Below are positions 42,911 through 53,093 of a DNA stretch of 64,000 bases, piece by piece. This stretch comes from Flavobacteriales bacterium UBA7666 (GTDB lineage Bacteria; Bacteroidota; Bacteroidia; Flavobacteriales_D; Crocinitomicaceae). The notes beneath the pieces are model-generated. The model searched no databases and had not been told where the DNA came from. It saw only the letters and a program-made list of their open reading frames with translations. The position numbers were made by a program, and so were the translations under genes. How positions within the stretch are numbered: the stretch's first letter is position 1; each line of letters starts with the position of its first letter. Where the stretch lies: contig DLHO01000010.1 of the NCBI GenBank assembly GCA_002483265.1, positions 108,142 to 172,141 of the forward strand, written 5' to 3'.

Positions 42911-42944
42911 AAAGGCTTCTATCATCTGATAGAAGCCTTTTTTT
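42911..42944 (+). terminator. Strong terminator of the sdh operon
   Basis: AAAGGCTTCTATC at 42911-42923 pairs perfectly with GATAGAAGCCTTT at 42928-42940, with a 4-nt loop and a T run. Confidence 0.92.
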
Positions 42945-43072
42945 GTTTCAACTTTCATGAAAAAGCAATTAATTCATCAAAATCATTTGTGTAATAATGA
43001 GTTTATTCAAACAAAAATTTTTTGTTTGTTAAATTTTCTTTACATTTAGTGCATCTTTAATTTACTTATGTT

Positions 43073-44848
43073 ATGAAAAAACTTTTACTTTCCCTTGGGT
43101 TAGTGCTTGTTGGTTCTACTGCTATGTCACAAGTGATATTCTCAGTGGAAGCTCCGGCATCTATTCAAGGATTCTACGATTTTAAATCGAATGGTGACGG
43201 ATCGAGCTGGGGATTAGCTACTCTAGATGGTATGTTCGTCCTTGACACAGTTGTTCTTGCAAATGACCTGACACCTGGTGTAAATGCACAGGGAAATCCT
43301 GCATCGGCTACTGGTTGTAATGCATTACCAGCTGGAAGTTTGGCTGGAAAAATTGCTATGGTATTCCGTGGTGATGGAGGAAACCCGGCTATTGGTGCTT
43401 GTGGTTTTGGTGTTAAAGCACAAATGTGTGCAAATGCAGGTGCGCTTGCAGTAATTATTGTAAACCGTGATGCAACGACAATTGCAATGGCGGGTGGTAC
43501 TGAAGGTGCTGCAGTTAACATTCCTGTCGTAATGGTGAACCTGGCTACTGGTCAGGCTATCTTGAATCGCATTCAAAACAACGTTCCTGTTGTTGCTTTC
43601 ATTGGTGACAAAACAGGTTACTACAATGACGATATAACTACATTCGAGAAGAGCTCAATAAGAGCAAATTTTGGTTCTAAACCACTTGCTTTGGCTCAAA
43701 ATGCTTCTGAGTTTTCTTTAACTCCGGGAACTTGGGTATACAACTACGGTAGCAATAACCAAACTGGCGTTACATTGAACACGGTAATCAAAAGAAACGG
43801 AACACAAATTTACTCGCAAACATCTGCAGCAGATTCTATTGGTTCAGCAGATTCTGTGTACTTCACAACTCCTACGTTCTCTGCTGCTTCTTATACAGCA
43901 GGTTTGTATGAAATCACGTATACTGTTGCAATGACGGCTACTGACGAATTTATTGGAGACAACGTATCCAAAAGCACATTCACTTTAAGTCCTGATTTAT
44001 GGTCATTGGCTGGCTTGAATGCTACTGGGGACACTGTAAAAGCGGATGGTTTCTACCGTCCTGCTACTTTGCCTACCACTACATTTGAAACATGTGTCGT
44101 TTTAAAAGATCCGAATGCAGGAAGACTTAAAATGGATGGTATCATGTATGGTGGTATGACAGTAGGTGCTGCTGATACAGCAACTGTAACATTGGATGGA
44201 GTTGAAGTAACATGGACATTGTATACATGGAATGATGCTGATCAAACAGTTTCAGCTGGAACATTTGATCTTTTAAGTCCGGTTGCTGAAGGTTCATACA
44301 TTTACCCGGATCCTGCTGATGCAGAATTGGAAAAAACAATTTTCATGCCTATCACTAGTGCACCTTATTACCAATTGGTAAATGGTCAATCTTACTTGGC
44401 ATGTATCAACAATTATACTCCTATGGTATACATGGGCTTCAGCACATCTGATCACTATGATCTTGCTATGAATACAGACGATTTAGTTCGTTTCCCATTG
44501 CGTTCTGATGCTGGTGCATGGACTCCTGCTGGATTCAGCGGACTTCCGGTTCCTTCAATTGCTTTGAGAACTGGTACTAACTTAGGTGTTTCTGAAAATG
44601 AATTGGTAGGTGCTTCTGCATTCCCAATCCCTGCAAAAGAAGTAATTACTGTAAAAGTAAACGCTGCAGGTGATGCAACATTGAAAATTGTAGATATGGC
44701 TGGTCGTGAAGTTTCTGTGCAACAAGTTAAAATTGAAAATGGTCAATTCGAAACTTCTGTTGCTGGAATGAACTCTGGTAACTATGTATTTACATTAGAT
44801 TATTCAAATGGTACTACTAGCCGCTTCAATGTGGTTGTATCTAAATAA
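43073..44848 (+). CDS. T9SS-secreted protein with a protease-associated (PA) domain
   Basis: This 591-residue protein has a signal peptide (MKKLLLSLGLVLVGSTAMSQ). A PA domain follows (about residues 65-180; AGKIAMVFRGDGG, KAQMCANAGALAVIIVN, NIPVVMV), a fold normally found beside protease domains. No peptidase motif is present. The middle region looks beta-rich. The C-terminus (about 515-591) is a T9SS type A sorting domain, here with FPIPAKE in place of YPNPT and a conserved DMAGREV strand. Role unknown; binding or substrate presentation is plausible. It is bounded by terminators and monocistronic. Confidence 0.88.
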   Translation: MKKLLLSLGLVLVGSTAMSQVIFSVEAPASIQGFYDFKSNGDGSSWGLATLDGMFVLDTVVLANDLTPGVNAQGNPASATGCNALPAGSLAGKIAMVFRGDGGNPAIGACGFGVKAQMCANAGALAVIIVNRDATTIAMAGGTEGAAVNIPVVMVNLATGQAILNRIQNNVPVVAFIGDKTGYYNDDITTFEKSSIRANFGSKPLALAQNASEFSLTPGTWVYNYGSNNQTGVTLNTVIKRNGTQIYSQTSAADSIGSADSVYFTTPTFSAASYTAGLYEITYTVAMTATDEFIGDNVSKSTFTLSPDLWSLAGLNATGDTVKADGFYRPATLPTTTFETCVVLKDPNAGRLKMDGIMYGGMTVGAADTATVTLDGVEVTWTLYTWNDADQTVSAGTFDLLSPVAEGSYIYPDPADAELEKTIFMPITSAPYYQLVNGQSYLACINNYTPMVYMGFSTSDHYDLAMNTDDLVRFPLRSDAGAWTPAGFSGLPVPSIALRTGTNLGVSENELVGASAFPIPAKEVITVKVNAAGDATLKIVDMAGREVSVQQVKIENGQFETSVAGMNSGNYVFTLDYSNGTTSRFNVVVSK

Positions 44849-44866
44849 TCAGATATAAAAATTTAG

Positions 44867-44902
44867 AAAACCGATCTCGTAAATACGAGATCGGTTTTTT
44901 TT
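44867..44902 (+). terminator. Strong intrinsic terminator
   Basis: CCGATCTCGTA at 44871-44881 pairs with TACGAGATCGG at 44884-44894, flanked by AAAA and a long T run. Confidence 0.92.
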
Positions 44903-44958
44903 GTGCCTCTTTTTTTTAGTCCTTGCGATTTGATTTCTATCTTCGCAAAAAAATACTT

Positions 44959-46884
44959 ATGAACTATTTACTGATACTTTTTTCACTGATAACCAGCTTC
45001 TCAGGATTAGCGCAAATACCCGGATGGAATCAAAGCCAACCCATAACCATTCTAGAACATACAGGAAATCTGATTACCAATTATCAAATCAAGCTTACTA
45101 TCGATACACAAACTCCCATTTCGAATGGAGAAATGTTAGCAACCGGAGACGATATTCGCTTTTCAACAGCATGTAATGGCGGAAATAATCTAAATTATTG
45201 GATCGAGTCCGGAATGAATACAACCACTACTCAAATCTGGGTCAAAATAGACAGTATTCCTGCAAACGGAGGAAAAACAATCTATTTGAACTATGGAAAT
45301 GCTTCAGCAACTTCCATTTCCGCTATTCCCGGAACATTCTTCGGACCACACTCTTCAACTGACAGTGTTTCCAACGGAAATCCAGGAGGAGTAGGAGACA
45401 GCCAACGTGGATTCCGATTCTATCCCAACGAAGACATATTGGTAACCGATTTCGGGAAAAGAGAACCAACCGGTTCAACACGCTATATCACCTTGTTCGA
45501 CAACGCTACTCAGGCCATTATTCATCAGACACAAGTGTCAGGTCCAGCAGCGCAATATTCCTATCAAAATATCTCATCCCCGATTTGGTTGACCCAAGGG
45601 ACACAATACCTTTTGGAAATGTTTCAATCCAGTACTGATGGATATTATTTTGGAACCAGCACACAAATCGGGGAGCATTTAACCTATATTGACATGCGCT
45701 ACTGCAACGGCTGTGATCAAAACACTTTCCCCTTAAATTACTTGAATTCTATTCATTATGGGGTTCCGGACTTTTGGTACTTTACAAAGACAAACATAAC
45801 TCCTGCTCCAACTTACGAACTAGGTCATTTTCAAACGAGCATGGCGGATCAATCCTTTATCTGTTTGAATGATTCGACTATCATTCCACTAACGGTTCTA
45901 GGAGGACAGGCTCCATTTTCTATTCAATGGGCGGGAGCAGAAATCAATAACGATACAATTCTTCAACCAATTGCTTCTCCTTCAGACACCATGGAATATC
46001 ATGTAAGTATCACCGACGCATGCGGTTTCAACAGAGTAGATTCCATCACATTCAATGTAGGAGCTTTACCGACAGCTAATTTACAAGCTTCCGCAACCAT
46101 TCTTTGTAATGGTGAATGGTCTGAACTAACAGTAGACACCATGTATAGCGCTATTTGGGATGATAATTCAACAGCAGATTCATTAATCGTCTCTCCAACA
46201 GTTACCACTACTTATCACGTTCAAACAACCAATAACATCGGTTGCCATAGTTATGATTCCATTCAGATTTTATTCCATAACCCTATTTACCTGACTCGCG
46301 TAATTGACAAATGTTTTGGGGAAAGCTATCAGATCGGAACACATACTTATGTCTTAAACGGAACATATATTGACACACTTGCGGGTGTTTCCAACTGCGA
46401 TAGTATCATCACAACTGTTATAACTTTTCAGGGAGAAATTGATTCTCAAATTCAGCAAATTGGTTTGACCTTAGTCGCTGACATCGGTGCAGACGGATAT
46501 CAATGGGTAAATTGTCAAGGAAACACACCGATTTCCGGAGCAACGAATTCGTATTATGAAGCTACTCAAAATGGAAGTTATGCTGTGATTTCAACGGTTG
46601 GATCCTGCTCGAGACAATCTGCCTGTATTGCAATTACTACAGTTGGTCTGGAAGAATTGGATGAAATAGATAATCTTTCCTTATTCCCTAATCCTACAAC
46701 AGGAAATTTGACCATTCAGTCTTCGAGCTCACAAGAGTTAAAGATCATCGATGTGATTGGGAACATTGTCCGAAAAGAATCTGTTGATGCAGGAATCAGC
46801 AAGCAAATTGATATCAGTTCTCTGGGAACAGGTTCTTATTACCTTCAATCCCGAACAAAGGTCATCCGATTTGTAATTCAATAA
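44959..46884 (+). CDS. T9SS-secreted protein with DUF2341-like domain
   Basis: This 641-residue protein uses the ATG at 44959 (MNYLLILFSLITSFSGLAQ, a signal peptide); an upstream in-frame ATG at 44923 adds 12 charged residues and spoils it. Residues of about 20-125 resemble DUF2341 (ITILEHTGNLITNYQIKLTID, GKTIYLNYGNASA), found in many secreted proteins with unknown ligand. Ig-like or PKD-like modules follow, for example around 290-480 with a Cys-rich pattern. The end (LSLFPNPTTGNLTIQ ... GSYYLQS) is a T9SS type A sorting domain. It is probably a surface adhesin. Confidence 0.87.
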   Translation: MNYLLILFSLITSFSGLAQIPGWNQSQPITILEHTGNLITNYQIKLTIDTQTPISNGEMLATGDDIRFSTACNGGNNLNYWIESGMNTTTTQIWVKIDSIPANGGKTIYLNYGNASATSISAIPGTFFGPHSSTDSVSNGNPGGVGDSQRGFRFYPNEDILVTDFGKREPTGSTRYITLFDNATQAIIHQTQVSGPAAQYSYQNISSPIWLTQGTQYLLEMFQSSTDGYYFGTSTQIGEHLTYIDMRYCNGCDQNTFPLNYLNSIHYGVPDFWYFTKTNITPAPTYELGHFQTSMADQSFICLNDSTIIPLTVLGGQAPFSIQWAGAEINNDTILQPIASPSDTMEYHVSITDACGFNRVDSITFNVGALPTANLQASATILCNGEWSELTVDTMYSAIWDDNSTADSLIVSPTVTTTYHVQTTNNIGCHSYDSIQILFHNPIYLTRVIDKCFGESYQIGTHTYVLNGTYIDTLAGVSNCDSIITTVITFQGEIDSQIQQIGLTLVADIGADGYQWVNCQGNTPISGATNSYYEATQNGSYAVISTVGSCSRQSACIAITTVGLEELDEIDNLSLFPNPTTGNLTIQSSSSQELKIIDVIGNIVRKESVDAGISKQIDISSLGTGSYYLQSRTKVIRFVIQ

Positions 46885-46900
46885 TCACGCTATTTTTACT

Positions 46901-46936
46901 AACGGTAGGCACGCTATGCGTCGCGTCCCTACCGTT
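46901..46936. repeat. REP-like palindrome between convergent genes
   Basis: AACGGTAGG at 46901-46909 pairs with CCTACCGTT at 46928-46936, with a GC-rich loop (CACGCTATGCGTCGCG). It may terminate both convergent genes and touches the stop codon of the histidine kinase gene. It resembles the copy at 42067-42094 and the half-copy at 1-17. Confidence 0.6.
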
Positions 46937-49900
46937 TATGATTTTCTCGATTTCGGGAGCGTAACCAAAACAGTCGTTCCTTCCGGAGAAGTTTTCTCTA
47001 TTTCAATAGACCCGTGATGCGTTTCTACGATTTGTTTTACCATTGCCAAGCCCAAGCCCGTCCCGGTAGATTTCGTAGTGAAATAAGGTTCGAATATCGT
47101 TTGAATTTGATCTTCCGGAATACCCGAGCCGTTATCTTTAACCCGAATTGACACCAGTTCCTCAGCAGTCTCAACTGAAATCACAATTTGCGCAGTATGA
47201 TTCATTGAAACAGCTTGAATACCGTTTGAGACTAAATTATTAAGTACTCGAAGTAACATCTCTTTATCTGCCAGTATCATAATTGCTGGCTCTAAAGCAT
47301 TCAATTCCAAATGAACACGTACATTTCCATCCCCATCAAATAAAGCGGCTACGGCCTTAATTAGACTTACCAGATCGATTTCAGCGATAACAGGCTGAGG
47401 TAGTTTTGCAAAATTGGAGAATTCATTGGCAATATGCGTCAAAGCATCAATTTGTTCAATCAACGAGTTCGTTACACGCTCAATTCGCTCCCCTGATTTG
47501 GGATCACTGGGATCAAAAACACGTTGCAAATGCTGCACACTTAGTTTCATTGGGGTGAGCGGATTCTTAATCTCATGTGCTACTTGCTTGGCCATCTCTC
47601 TCCATGCACTTTCGCGCTCTGATTGAGCCAGTTTAGCAGCTGCTTCAGCAAGCTCATTCAACTTATGATTGTATTCTGCTACCAAAGAACCAATTTCGTC
47701 TTGCGCTTTATAATTGATTTGCAAACTGTTTTTTCCCAACTCAAACTGAGAGAAACTTTTTCTCAATAACATCAAAGGAACCGTCAACCAGGAAGAAACC
47801 AACAAGGCAACCAGAATGGATAAAACCAATAAAAGCATAAAGACATTGAGGATTGCCACAAAAAACTGTCTCAATTGCTCTTCAAACACATTTCGCTGGT
47901 CAAAATGCAAGATGTTTAAATAACCCAACAATTCATTCTCATGATTGAATACCGGAACATATCCGGATAAGTAAACCAACGACCCGATATTCTCTTCGTG
48001 AATGAACTCGGAACGCATATTGAACTGCAACTCATACAAAGCTTTTGAATTCATTTGTTCACTCAACAAGCCCATGTTGTAAATCTTCGTTCGGGAAGTT
48101 CCGGCAAGAATTCCATCAGACTGATATAAATTGATATCCGCCAGGAACACTTTTGACCATCTCCTCAACTGATAATCCAATTCATCCTGATTCTTGTCAC
48201 TAAACTTCTCTGAAATAAAACGTTGTCTGGAATTGATTTCGTTGATAACGGACTTCACCTTCTCACGAATCTGGTCAGTTGAGTAACTTCTATACTGACC
48301 ACTAAGCATGGTTGTGCTGGCAATACTGAATCCACCCAATGAGATCACGATCAATCCAATCAAAACCAATTGAATTTTGGTGATCATGGAAATTCCGTTG
48401 GAAAATTTCACCTGATTCAATTGCTTCAACAATAAAATAATCGTCAGCATAGCACCAAAGCAAACCAGCAAAATGGAAGTGGTTGTTAAATAAGATAACC
48501 AGGATGGAATGGTTTTACTCAGAATAATTGCATCGGTTTTTGATTTCTTAAAAATCAAGTGTTCAAAACCATCTTTTTCATACCATTCATGACCGGCCAC
48601 ACTTTCATCTCCAAAAATTCTCAGATCTGTCGGATAACTGTAGGCTCCGTAATTCAGAACCAATTGGCTATTATAATATTTCGCGATGGAATACCGTTCC
48701 AGGGATTCAAAAACAGCGGTTTGTTTCGAGATCAGGAGTCTTGGAAAACCAATTTTCTCCGGAATTCGTTTTGATTTCATGGTTCCATAAAAATCTACCT
48801 TCACCCCATTTCGTTCCAATGGCAGATAGAACACATAATTGAACTGACTGGTATAATCTTTTACATAATACAAACTGGAATCTATTTCAGACCGAATTCC
48901 GTGTCTTTCAATGAGTTCATCCAATTGTTTTTTATACATTCCATTCAATCGAATCCCTGTGCTGTCTTCCAAATAATAATAAAAATCCACATCATACCGA
49001 TCCCAATAACCTTTGAAAACCTGGTATTCCATGGCCTCCTTCAATTCGGAAAAACTTGGTTTCGTTTCGTGATAGAATAAGCGTTTAAGGAAGGGTTCTG
49101 AGACCATTTTCGCCTTTGTATTCGTAAAATCAACTTCTGCGTTGATGTCGCGATCATCAGCCAACTGGTTGGCAAAAAGCAAACGCTCCTCTCGTTCCTT
49201 CTTTTTGGCTTCCATTTCGAGGTTCATCGTAATTCCAAAAGAAACAAGGAAAGTTGCCAATAAATAAAAGGTAAAACTCCATGTTTTACGAAAACCAATG
49301 ATCAGGGAAACAATAAAAAGAGCGAACATCCAGATGATCCAAAAACCATGTAACCGGAAGATCCATTCATTTGCGATAACAACAGAAGAAAATAAAGCTA
49401 TCAGAACTCCATAAATTTCTATTCTATTTGGATTGGTCTTTTTCCATCTGTCAATAACCACTAGGTAAAATTGCACCAGAAACAAAGAACTCAAACCAAT
49501 AATGAAAATGAATACAATGGAAAAAACGTTCAGCTTCAGAATGTCACTTAAATGAATGGGGATGGTAGAATTCACAATGATCAACTTGATGATTTGCGGA
49601 TAAACCATCATGAAAACTGGGATCAGGAACAGTAAAAAGTAAACAAGGAGTTTGTTATTTGCACTTAGAATTAATTTTCCAAGAGATGGAAAGATCATGA
49701 GCAGGGAAACAAACCAAACAAGTACTTCTCCAAAATTCGGAATCCAATTATTCAATGCCATTAAACCCGGATCGAACAAGGAAGTGTTTTCCATCCACCC
49801 AAACCAATCCAAACGCAACGACAGATAGCGAATTATTAGTACACCAAACACGAAAAGCAATCTTGTCACGTTGGTTTTTAAGAAGGTATTTATCTTGAAA

Positions 49901-50553
49901 GAAAGCAAAAGAACAATGACCAAAATAGTGGCAAAAATAATCGTCAATAAATGCTCGTCATCCGGATTCTGGTCTACCTCATCGATCCCAAAAATCGCTT
50001 CCCCGTTTTTGTCAAAAATTGTACGATTCTTTTCTGTTATCAAAGAAACCATTCCATGAACTGCAGGAAAAGGTTTGAAAAAATAATCCCTTAACTGATC
50101 ATTGGTAATTGGAAAGACACGTTTAATTCCAAATGTGACAACAAAAATTTCAGAACCCTGCTTTTGCAATTGGGTATAATACCAACCGTTTTGTAATTGA
50201 ACCACCCCATTGGAGGGAAAGTGCAAATCAGCAAATCGATTTACCGGACATTTATTTGTATTCCAAAAAACCAGCGAATCTCCCCTGTAAACATGCACAA
50301 AAAGCGTATTCTCCAGGTTATTATATTTTTTGGAAAAATCCTTTCTATTTAAGTTTTTCCAATCTTTCGGAATACGGTATAACTGATTCTTTGCTTTGGT
50401 AGTTTGGGATAGAAAAACACTTTGGAATTGCTTAATATCTTCTAATCCCGATCTTTTTAAATTGAATAATAAACCAATTAATAGCAAAACACATGCACCT
50501 AGAATTAATGCATATCCTCTTTTTGCAAAAAATTGAATTATTCCTTTAAACAT
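46936..50553 (-). CDS. Large NtrY-like sensor histidine kinase
   Basis: This 1205-residue membrane protein has an N-terminal helix, a periplasmic part, a run of about eight hydrophobic segments in residues of about 200-450, a long second periplasmic region, further helices near 665 and 715, a sensor domain, a helix and HAMP-like stretch near 905-960, and a kinase core. The phospho-acceptor is His993 in AHEIKNPL. The N-box Asn is Asn1110, with DNGSG at 1140-1144 and GTGLGL at 1164-1169, so it looks active. It is the last gene of a minus-strand operon and overlaps udk by 16 bp. No response regulator is nearby. Confidence 0.9.
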   Translation of the reverse strand: MFKGIIQFFAKRGYALILGACVLLLIGLLFNLKRSGLEDIKQFQSVFLSQTTKAKNQLYRIPKDWKNLNRKDFSKKYNNLENTLFVHVYRGDSLVFWNTNKCPVNRFADLHFPSNGVVQLQNGWYYTQLQKQGSEIFVVTFGIKRVFPITNDQLRDYFFKPFPAVHGMVSLITEKNRTIFDKNGEAIFGIDEVDQNPDDEHLLTIIFATILVIVLLLSFKINTFLKTNVTRLLFVFGVLIIRYLSLRLDWFGWMENTSLFDPGLMALNNWIPNFGEVLVWFVSLLMIFPSLGKLILSANNKLLVYFLLFLIPVFMMVYPQIIKLIIVNSTIPIHLSDILKLNVFSIVFIFIIGLSSLFLVQFYLVVIDRWKKTNPNRIEIYGVLIALFSSVVIANEWIFRLHGFWIIWMFALFIVSLIIGFRKTWSFTFYLLATFLVSFGITMNLEMEAKKKEREERLLFANQLADDRDINAEVDFTNTKAKMVSEPFLKRLFYHETKPSFSELKEAMEYQVFKGYWDRYDVDFYYYLEDSTGIRLNGMYKKQLDELIERHGIRSEIDSSLYYVKDYTSQFNYVFYLPLERNGVKVDFYGTMKSKRIPEKIGFPRLLISKQTAVFESLERYSIAKYYNSQLVLNYGAYSYPTDLRIFGDESVAGHEWYEKDGFEHLIFKKSKTDAIILSKTIPSWLSYLTTTSILLVCFGAMLTIILLLKQLNQVKFSNGISMITKIQLVLIGLIVISLGGFSIASTTMLSGQYRSYSTDQIREKVKSVINEINSRQRFISEKFSDKNQDELDYQLRRWSKVFLADINLYQSDGILAGTSRTKIYNMGLLSEQMNSKALYELQFNMRSEFIHEENIGSLVYLSGYVPVFNHENELLGYLNILHFDQRNVFEEQLRQFFVAILNVFMLLLVLSILVALLVSSWLTVPLMLLRKSFSQFELGKNSLQINYKAQDEIGSLVAEYNHKLNELAEAAAKLAQSERESAWREMAKQVAHEIKNPLTPMKLSVQHLQRVFDPSDPKSGERIERVTNSLIEQIDALTHIANEFSNFAKLPQPVIAEIDLVSLIKAVAALFDGDGNVRVHLELNALEPAIMILADKEMLLRVLNNLVSNGIQAVSMNHTAQIVISVETAEELVSIRVKDNGSGIPEDQIQTIFEPYFTTKSTGTGLGLAMVKQIVETHHGSIEIEKTSPEGTTVLVTLPKSRKS

Positions 50554-51155
50554 AATAATTTGGGCGTCAGCATTTGAATGAGTCTTTCAAACTCCAAATC
50601 TGCTTGCTGGTCATTTTCAAAGACAAAATCCGCTAAATACTTATATGGTTCAAGGTATTGCCGGTAGCAAGGTATCACATGATTCTTCCACTGATACATA
50701 ATAGCTTCACGCGAATATCCTCTTGTTTCCTGATCACGGTACAATCTTCTATCCAATTGCACATCCGGATCAACATCCATAAAAATGGAAAAATCCAACA
50801 GTTGATTTACTTCTTTATACTCAAACAAAAACAGACCTTCTACAATAATAATGGGAGAAGGATCAAGTGTAATCAATACGTTTTTATTTGGCGGAGCATT
50901 AAAATGATATTCCTTTACTTCTATTGATTTTCCCTTCTTCAAATCTCTTAGATCAGCAATCAAACGATCTTTATCCAAAGCTGTCGGCAAGTCAAAATTT
51001 ACGTGCCCGCTTGCATCCAAAAGCTGCTCATCGATTGGCAGGTAATAATTATCCATGGAAAAAACAGTAGGGTGAAGTTCACCATAAAATGCCGCTAAGC
51101 GCTTTAGAAGAGTTGTTTTCCCGGATCCGCTGCCTCCACAAATTCCAATAATCAT
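50538..51155 (-). CDS. udk: Uridine kinase
   Basis: This 205-residue P-loop kinase phosphorylates uridine and cytidine in pyrimidine salvage. The Walker A motif GGSGSGKT is at residues 7-14, with FSMDNYYLP and NFDLPTALD as in Udk, and RRLYRDQETRGYSR in the lid region. It overlaps the upstream secreted-protein gene by 4 bp (ATGA) and the downstream histidine kinase by 16 bp, so translation is coupled within the operon. Confidence 0.93.
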   Translation of the reverse strand: MIIGICGGSGSGKTTLLKRLAAFYGELHPTVFSMDNYYLPIDEQLLDASGHVNFDLPTALDKDRLIADLRDLKKGKSIEVKEYHFNAPPNKNVLITLDPSPIIIVEGLFLFEYKEVNQLLDFSIFMDVDPDVQLDRRLYRDQETRGYSREAIMYQWKNHVIPCYRQYLEPYKYLADFVFENDQQADLEFERLIQMLTPKLLCLKE

Positions 51156-52372
51156 TTCTGCATATATTCGAAGGTTAAACCGTTTTTTGCTGGAAATTGC
51201 TTTGTATCAAAAACCAACCATTTTGTATTCAATTCAACTACAAATTTACTTGGAAATTCCGCAGTAAGCAAACGACTAGGGTTAGAAGTTGCCTGATCTA
51301 TGCTTCCGGAGACGATTCCCGTATCGGAAGTAAAGCTGTGAAAATGTCCTTCCGACTTTCCTGAATTAACATACCAGCCAATACCTTCATCCATTCTGAA
51401 ACAACCCACTTCCAGGTCTTTTTTAGCATTATAGCCTGCAGTAGCAGATGTACAAACTTTAGTCCACACTTTGCTTTTCTCTTCCAATTTGTAACTAATC
51501 AGATTCGCAGCTGTACCATTCATTTCAAGACCGCCCACATAATATGCTCCATTTGCAAATACCAATGTTCCCTTTTCGTTTGGCTCGCTTCTTTTCAACA
51601 AAGCACTTCCCCTTCTTCCGAATCCAACACGTGTATGTGCAATGAAACTCGTTCCTTTCTGTTCCAAGACTTGTTCTGAAACCATGATCCCCTTCGGATT
51701 AAACTCCTTTACTTTCCATCCGGCTTCTTTTCCCGCATGCAAACGGGCAGCAAACAAAATGTTTTCCCCTTTCTCTCCGGCAACATACCACGAAATCTGA
51801 TCTTCAATCTTAGAAGAACTAATCACATTCTCTGATACTACAAAAGCATACATATTGAAATTATGATGGGTCATAGAAACCGCAATAGTAGTTAGTTTCT
51901 CCTTGTCGCGGTGTTTGAAAATCCAAAGAAGAGCCTTTTCCGTCGTAATAATATCCGTTAAGTACAAATCCGACGGACTGAAGCTTCCTAAACGCTTCAA
52001 TGGAGTCAGAAAAGTTAAATTCATGACTTTGATATTACCCGCAGCACTTAATTGATGAATAAAAACCTTGTTGTCTTTTAATTCTAGGTTTTCAAGAAAG
52101 TAAGCATATTTACCTCCATCCTCCGAAATAAAGAATGTTTCCTTCGCCATCGGATTATAGACCTGTTGCCAGGCACTCTTCCCATCCCCTGAAACCATTG
52201 TTAAATCAACTTGTTTCTGAGTCAAGGTTAAGTCACGACTCAAGGCCAAAGCACCGATGCCTTTCCATTCAAGTATGTCAAAATAAGGCTGTTTCAGCGG
52301 TGGAATTTCAAAATTTTGGGCGTAAATAGAAACACTAATTAGCGTAAAAAGAATGATTAAAGATTTTTTCAT
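51152..52372 (-). CDS. Secreted protein of unknown function in the udk operon
   Basis: This 406-residue protein has a signal peptide (MKKSLIILFTLISVSIYAQ). The body is composed of repeated beta-strand blocks, for example AYFLENLELKDNKVFIHQL, and could be a beta-propeller-like fold, but there is no signature that I recognise. No T9SS sorting domain is seen; the C-terminus ends TFEYMQK. The stop overlaps the udk start. It is divergent from the thioredoxin-like gene with only 52 bp between. Confidence 0.75.
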   Translation of the reverse strand: MKKSLIILFTLISVSIYAQNFEIPPLKQPYFDILEWKGIGALALSRDLTLTQKQVDLTMVSGDGKSAWQQVYNPMAKETFFISEDGGKYAYFLENLELKDNKVFIHQLSAAGNIKVMNLTFLTPLKRLGSFSPSDLYLTDIITTEKALLWIFKHRDKEKLTTIAVSMTHHNFNMYAFVVSENVISSSKIEDQISWYVAGEKGENILFAARLHAGKEAGWKVKEFNPKGIMVSEQVLEQKGTSFIAHTRVGFGRRGSALLKRSEPNEKGTLVFANGAYYVGGLEMNGTAANLISYKLEEKSKVWTKVCTSATAGYNAKKDLEVGCFRMDEGIGWYVNSGKSEGHFHSFTSDTGIVSGSIDQATSNPSRLLTAEFPSKFVVELNTKWLVFDTKQFPAKNGLTFEYMQK

Positions 52373-52424
52373 ATTAGGAATAAAGCGTAAATTGGCAAAT
52401 AAATGTAAAATATTTCAATTGAAT

Positions 52425-53072
52425 ATGTTATTCTCCCGTACAATTAAAAATATCCTGACTGGAATTTCAGTTTTGGTAGCTACTCTTTCATTTGCCCAAA
52501 ATGAAGAAATGAAAATACTTCCGCTTGGCCAAACTGTCCCGATGGTGAACTATAAAATGGAAAATCTGGACGGTAAAATGATGGAGTTAGCTTCATCAAC
52601 TGGCGAAAAGGGTTTGTTGGTAGTTTTCTCTTGCAATACTTGTCCGTTTGTTGTTGGAAGCGACAACTTCGAAGGATGGGAAAAACAATACAATGAGTTG
52701 AATAAATATGCTTCCAAGCATGGTTATAAAATGGTCTTGGTCAACTCCAATGAGGCGAAAAGAGGTGACGATGATTCTCCGGAAGCAATGCAAAAGAGAG
52801 CAAAAGACAAAGGGTATACCATGCCTTATCTGATTGATAAAAACTCCGAATTAGCTGATGCATTTGGAGCCAGAACAACACCGCACGTTTTTCTGTTAAA
52901 TAACAAAATGGAATTGGTTTATACCGGAGCCATTGACAACAAAGTAGACGGAAAAAGAAGTTCGGATGAAAACTACCTGAAAAATGCAATTGAAGCAAAC
53001 GCTTCAGGCAAGGAAATCGAAATTAATTCTACACCTCCAAGAGGCTGCAGCATTAAACGCATTAAAAAGTAA
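52425..53072 (+). CDS. Thioredoxin-fold redoxin, periplasmic
   Basis: Using the ATG at 52425 gives 215 residues with a signal peptide (MLFSRTIKNILTGISVLVATLSFAQ). The thioredoxin-like domain has the CxxC pair Cys70-Cys73 in FSCNTCPFV and a cis-Pro at RTTPHVF, as in the peroxiredoxin/TlpA-like redoxin family. It probably reduces or oxidises periplasmic thiols. A longer reading frame from 52353 would overlap the divergent gene and obscure the signal peptide. The T9SS protease starts 21 bp downstream, so the two may be co-transcribed. Confidence 0.87.
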   Translation: MLFSRTIKNILTGISVLVATLSFAQNEEMKILPLGQTVPMVNYKMENLDGKMMELASSTGEKGLLVVFSCNTCPFVVGSDNFEGWEKQYNELNKYASKHGYKMVLVNSNEAKRGDDDSPEAMQKRAKDKGYTMPYLIDKNSELADAFGARTTPHVFLLNNKMELVYTGAIDNKVDGKRSSDENYLKNAIEANASGKEIEINSTPPRGCSIKRIKK

Positions 53073-53093
53073 ACTCTCCAAAACAAAATAAAC

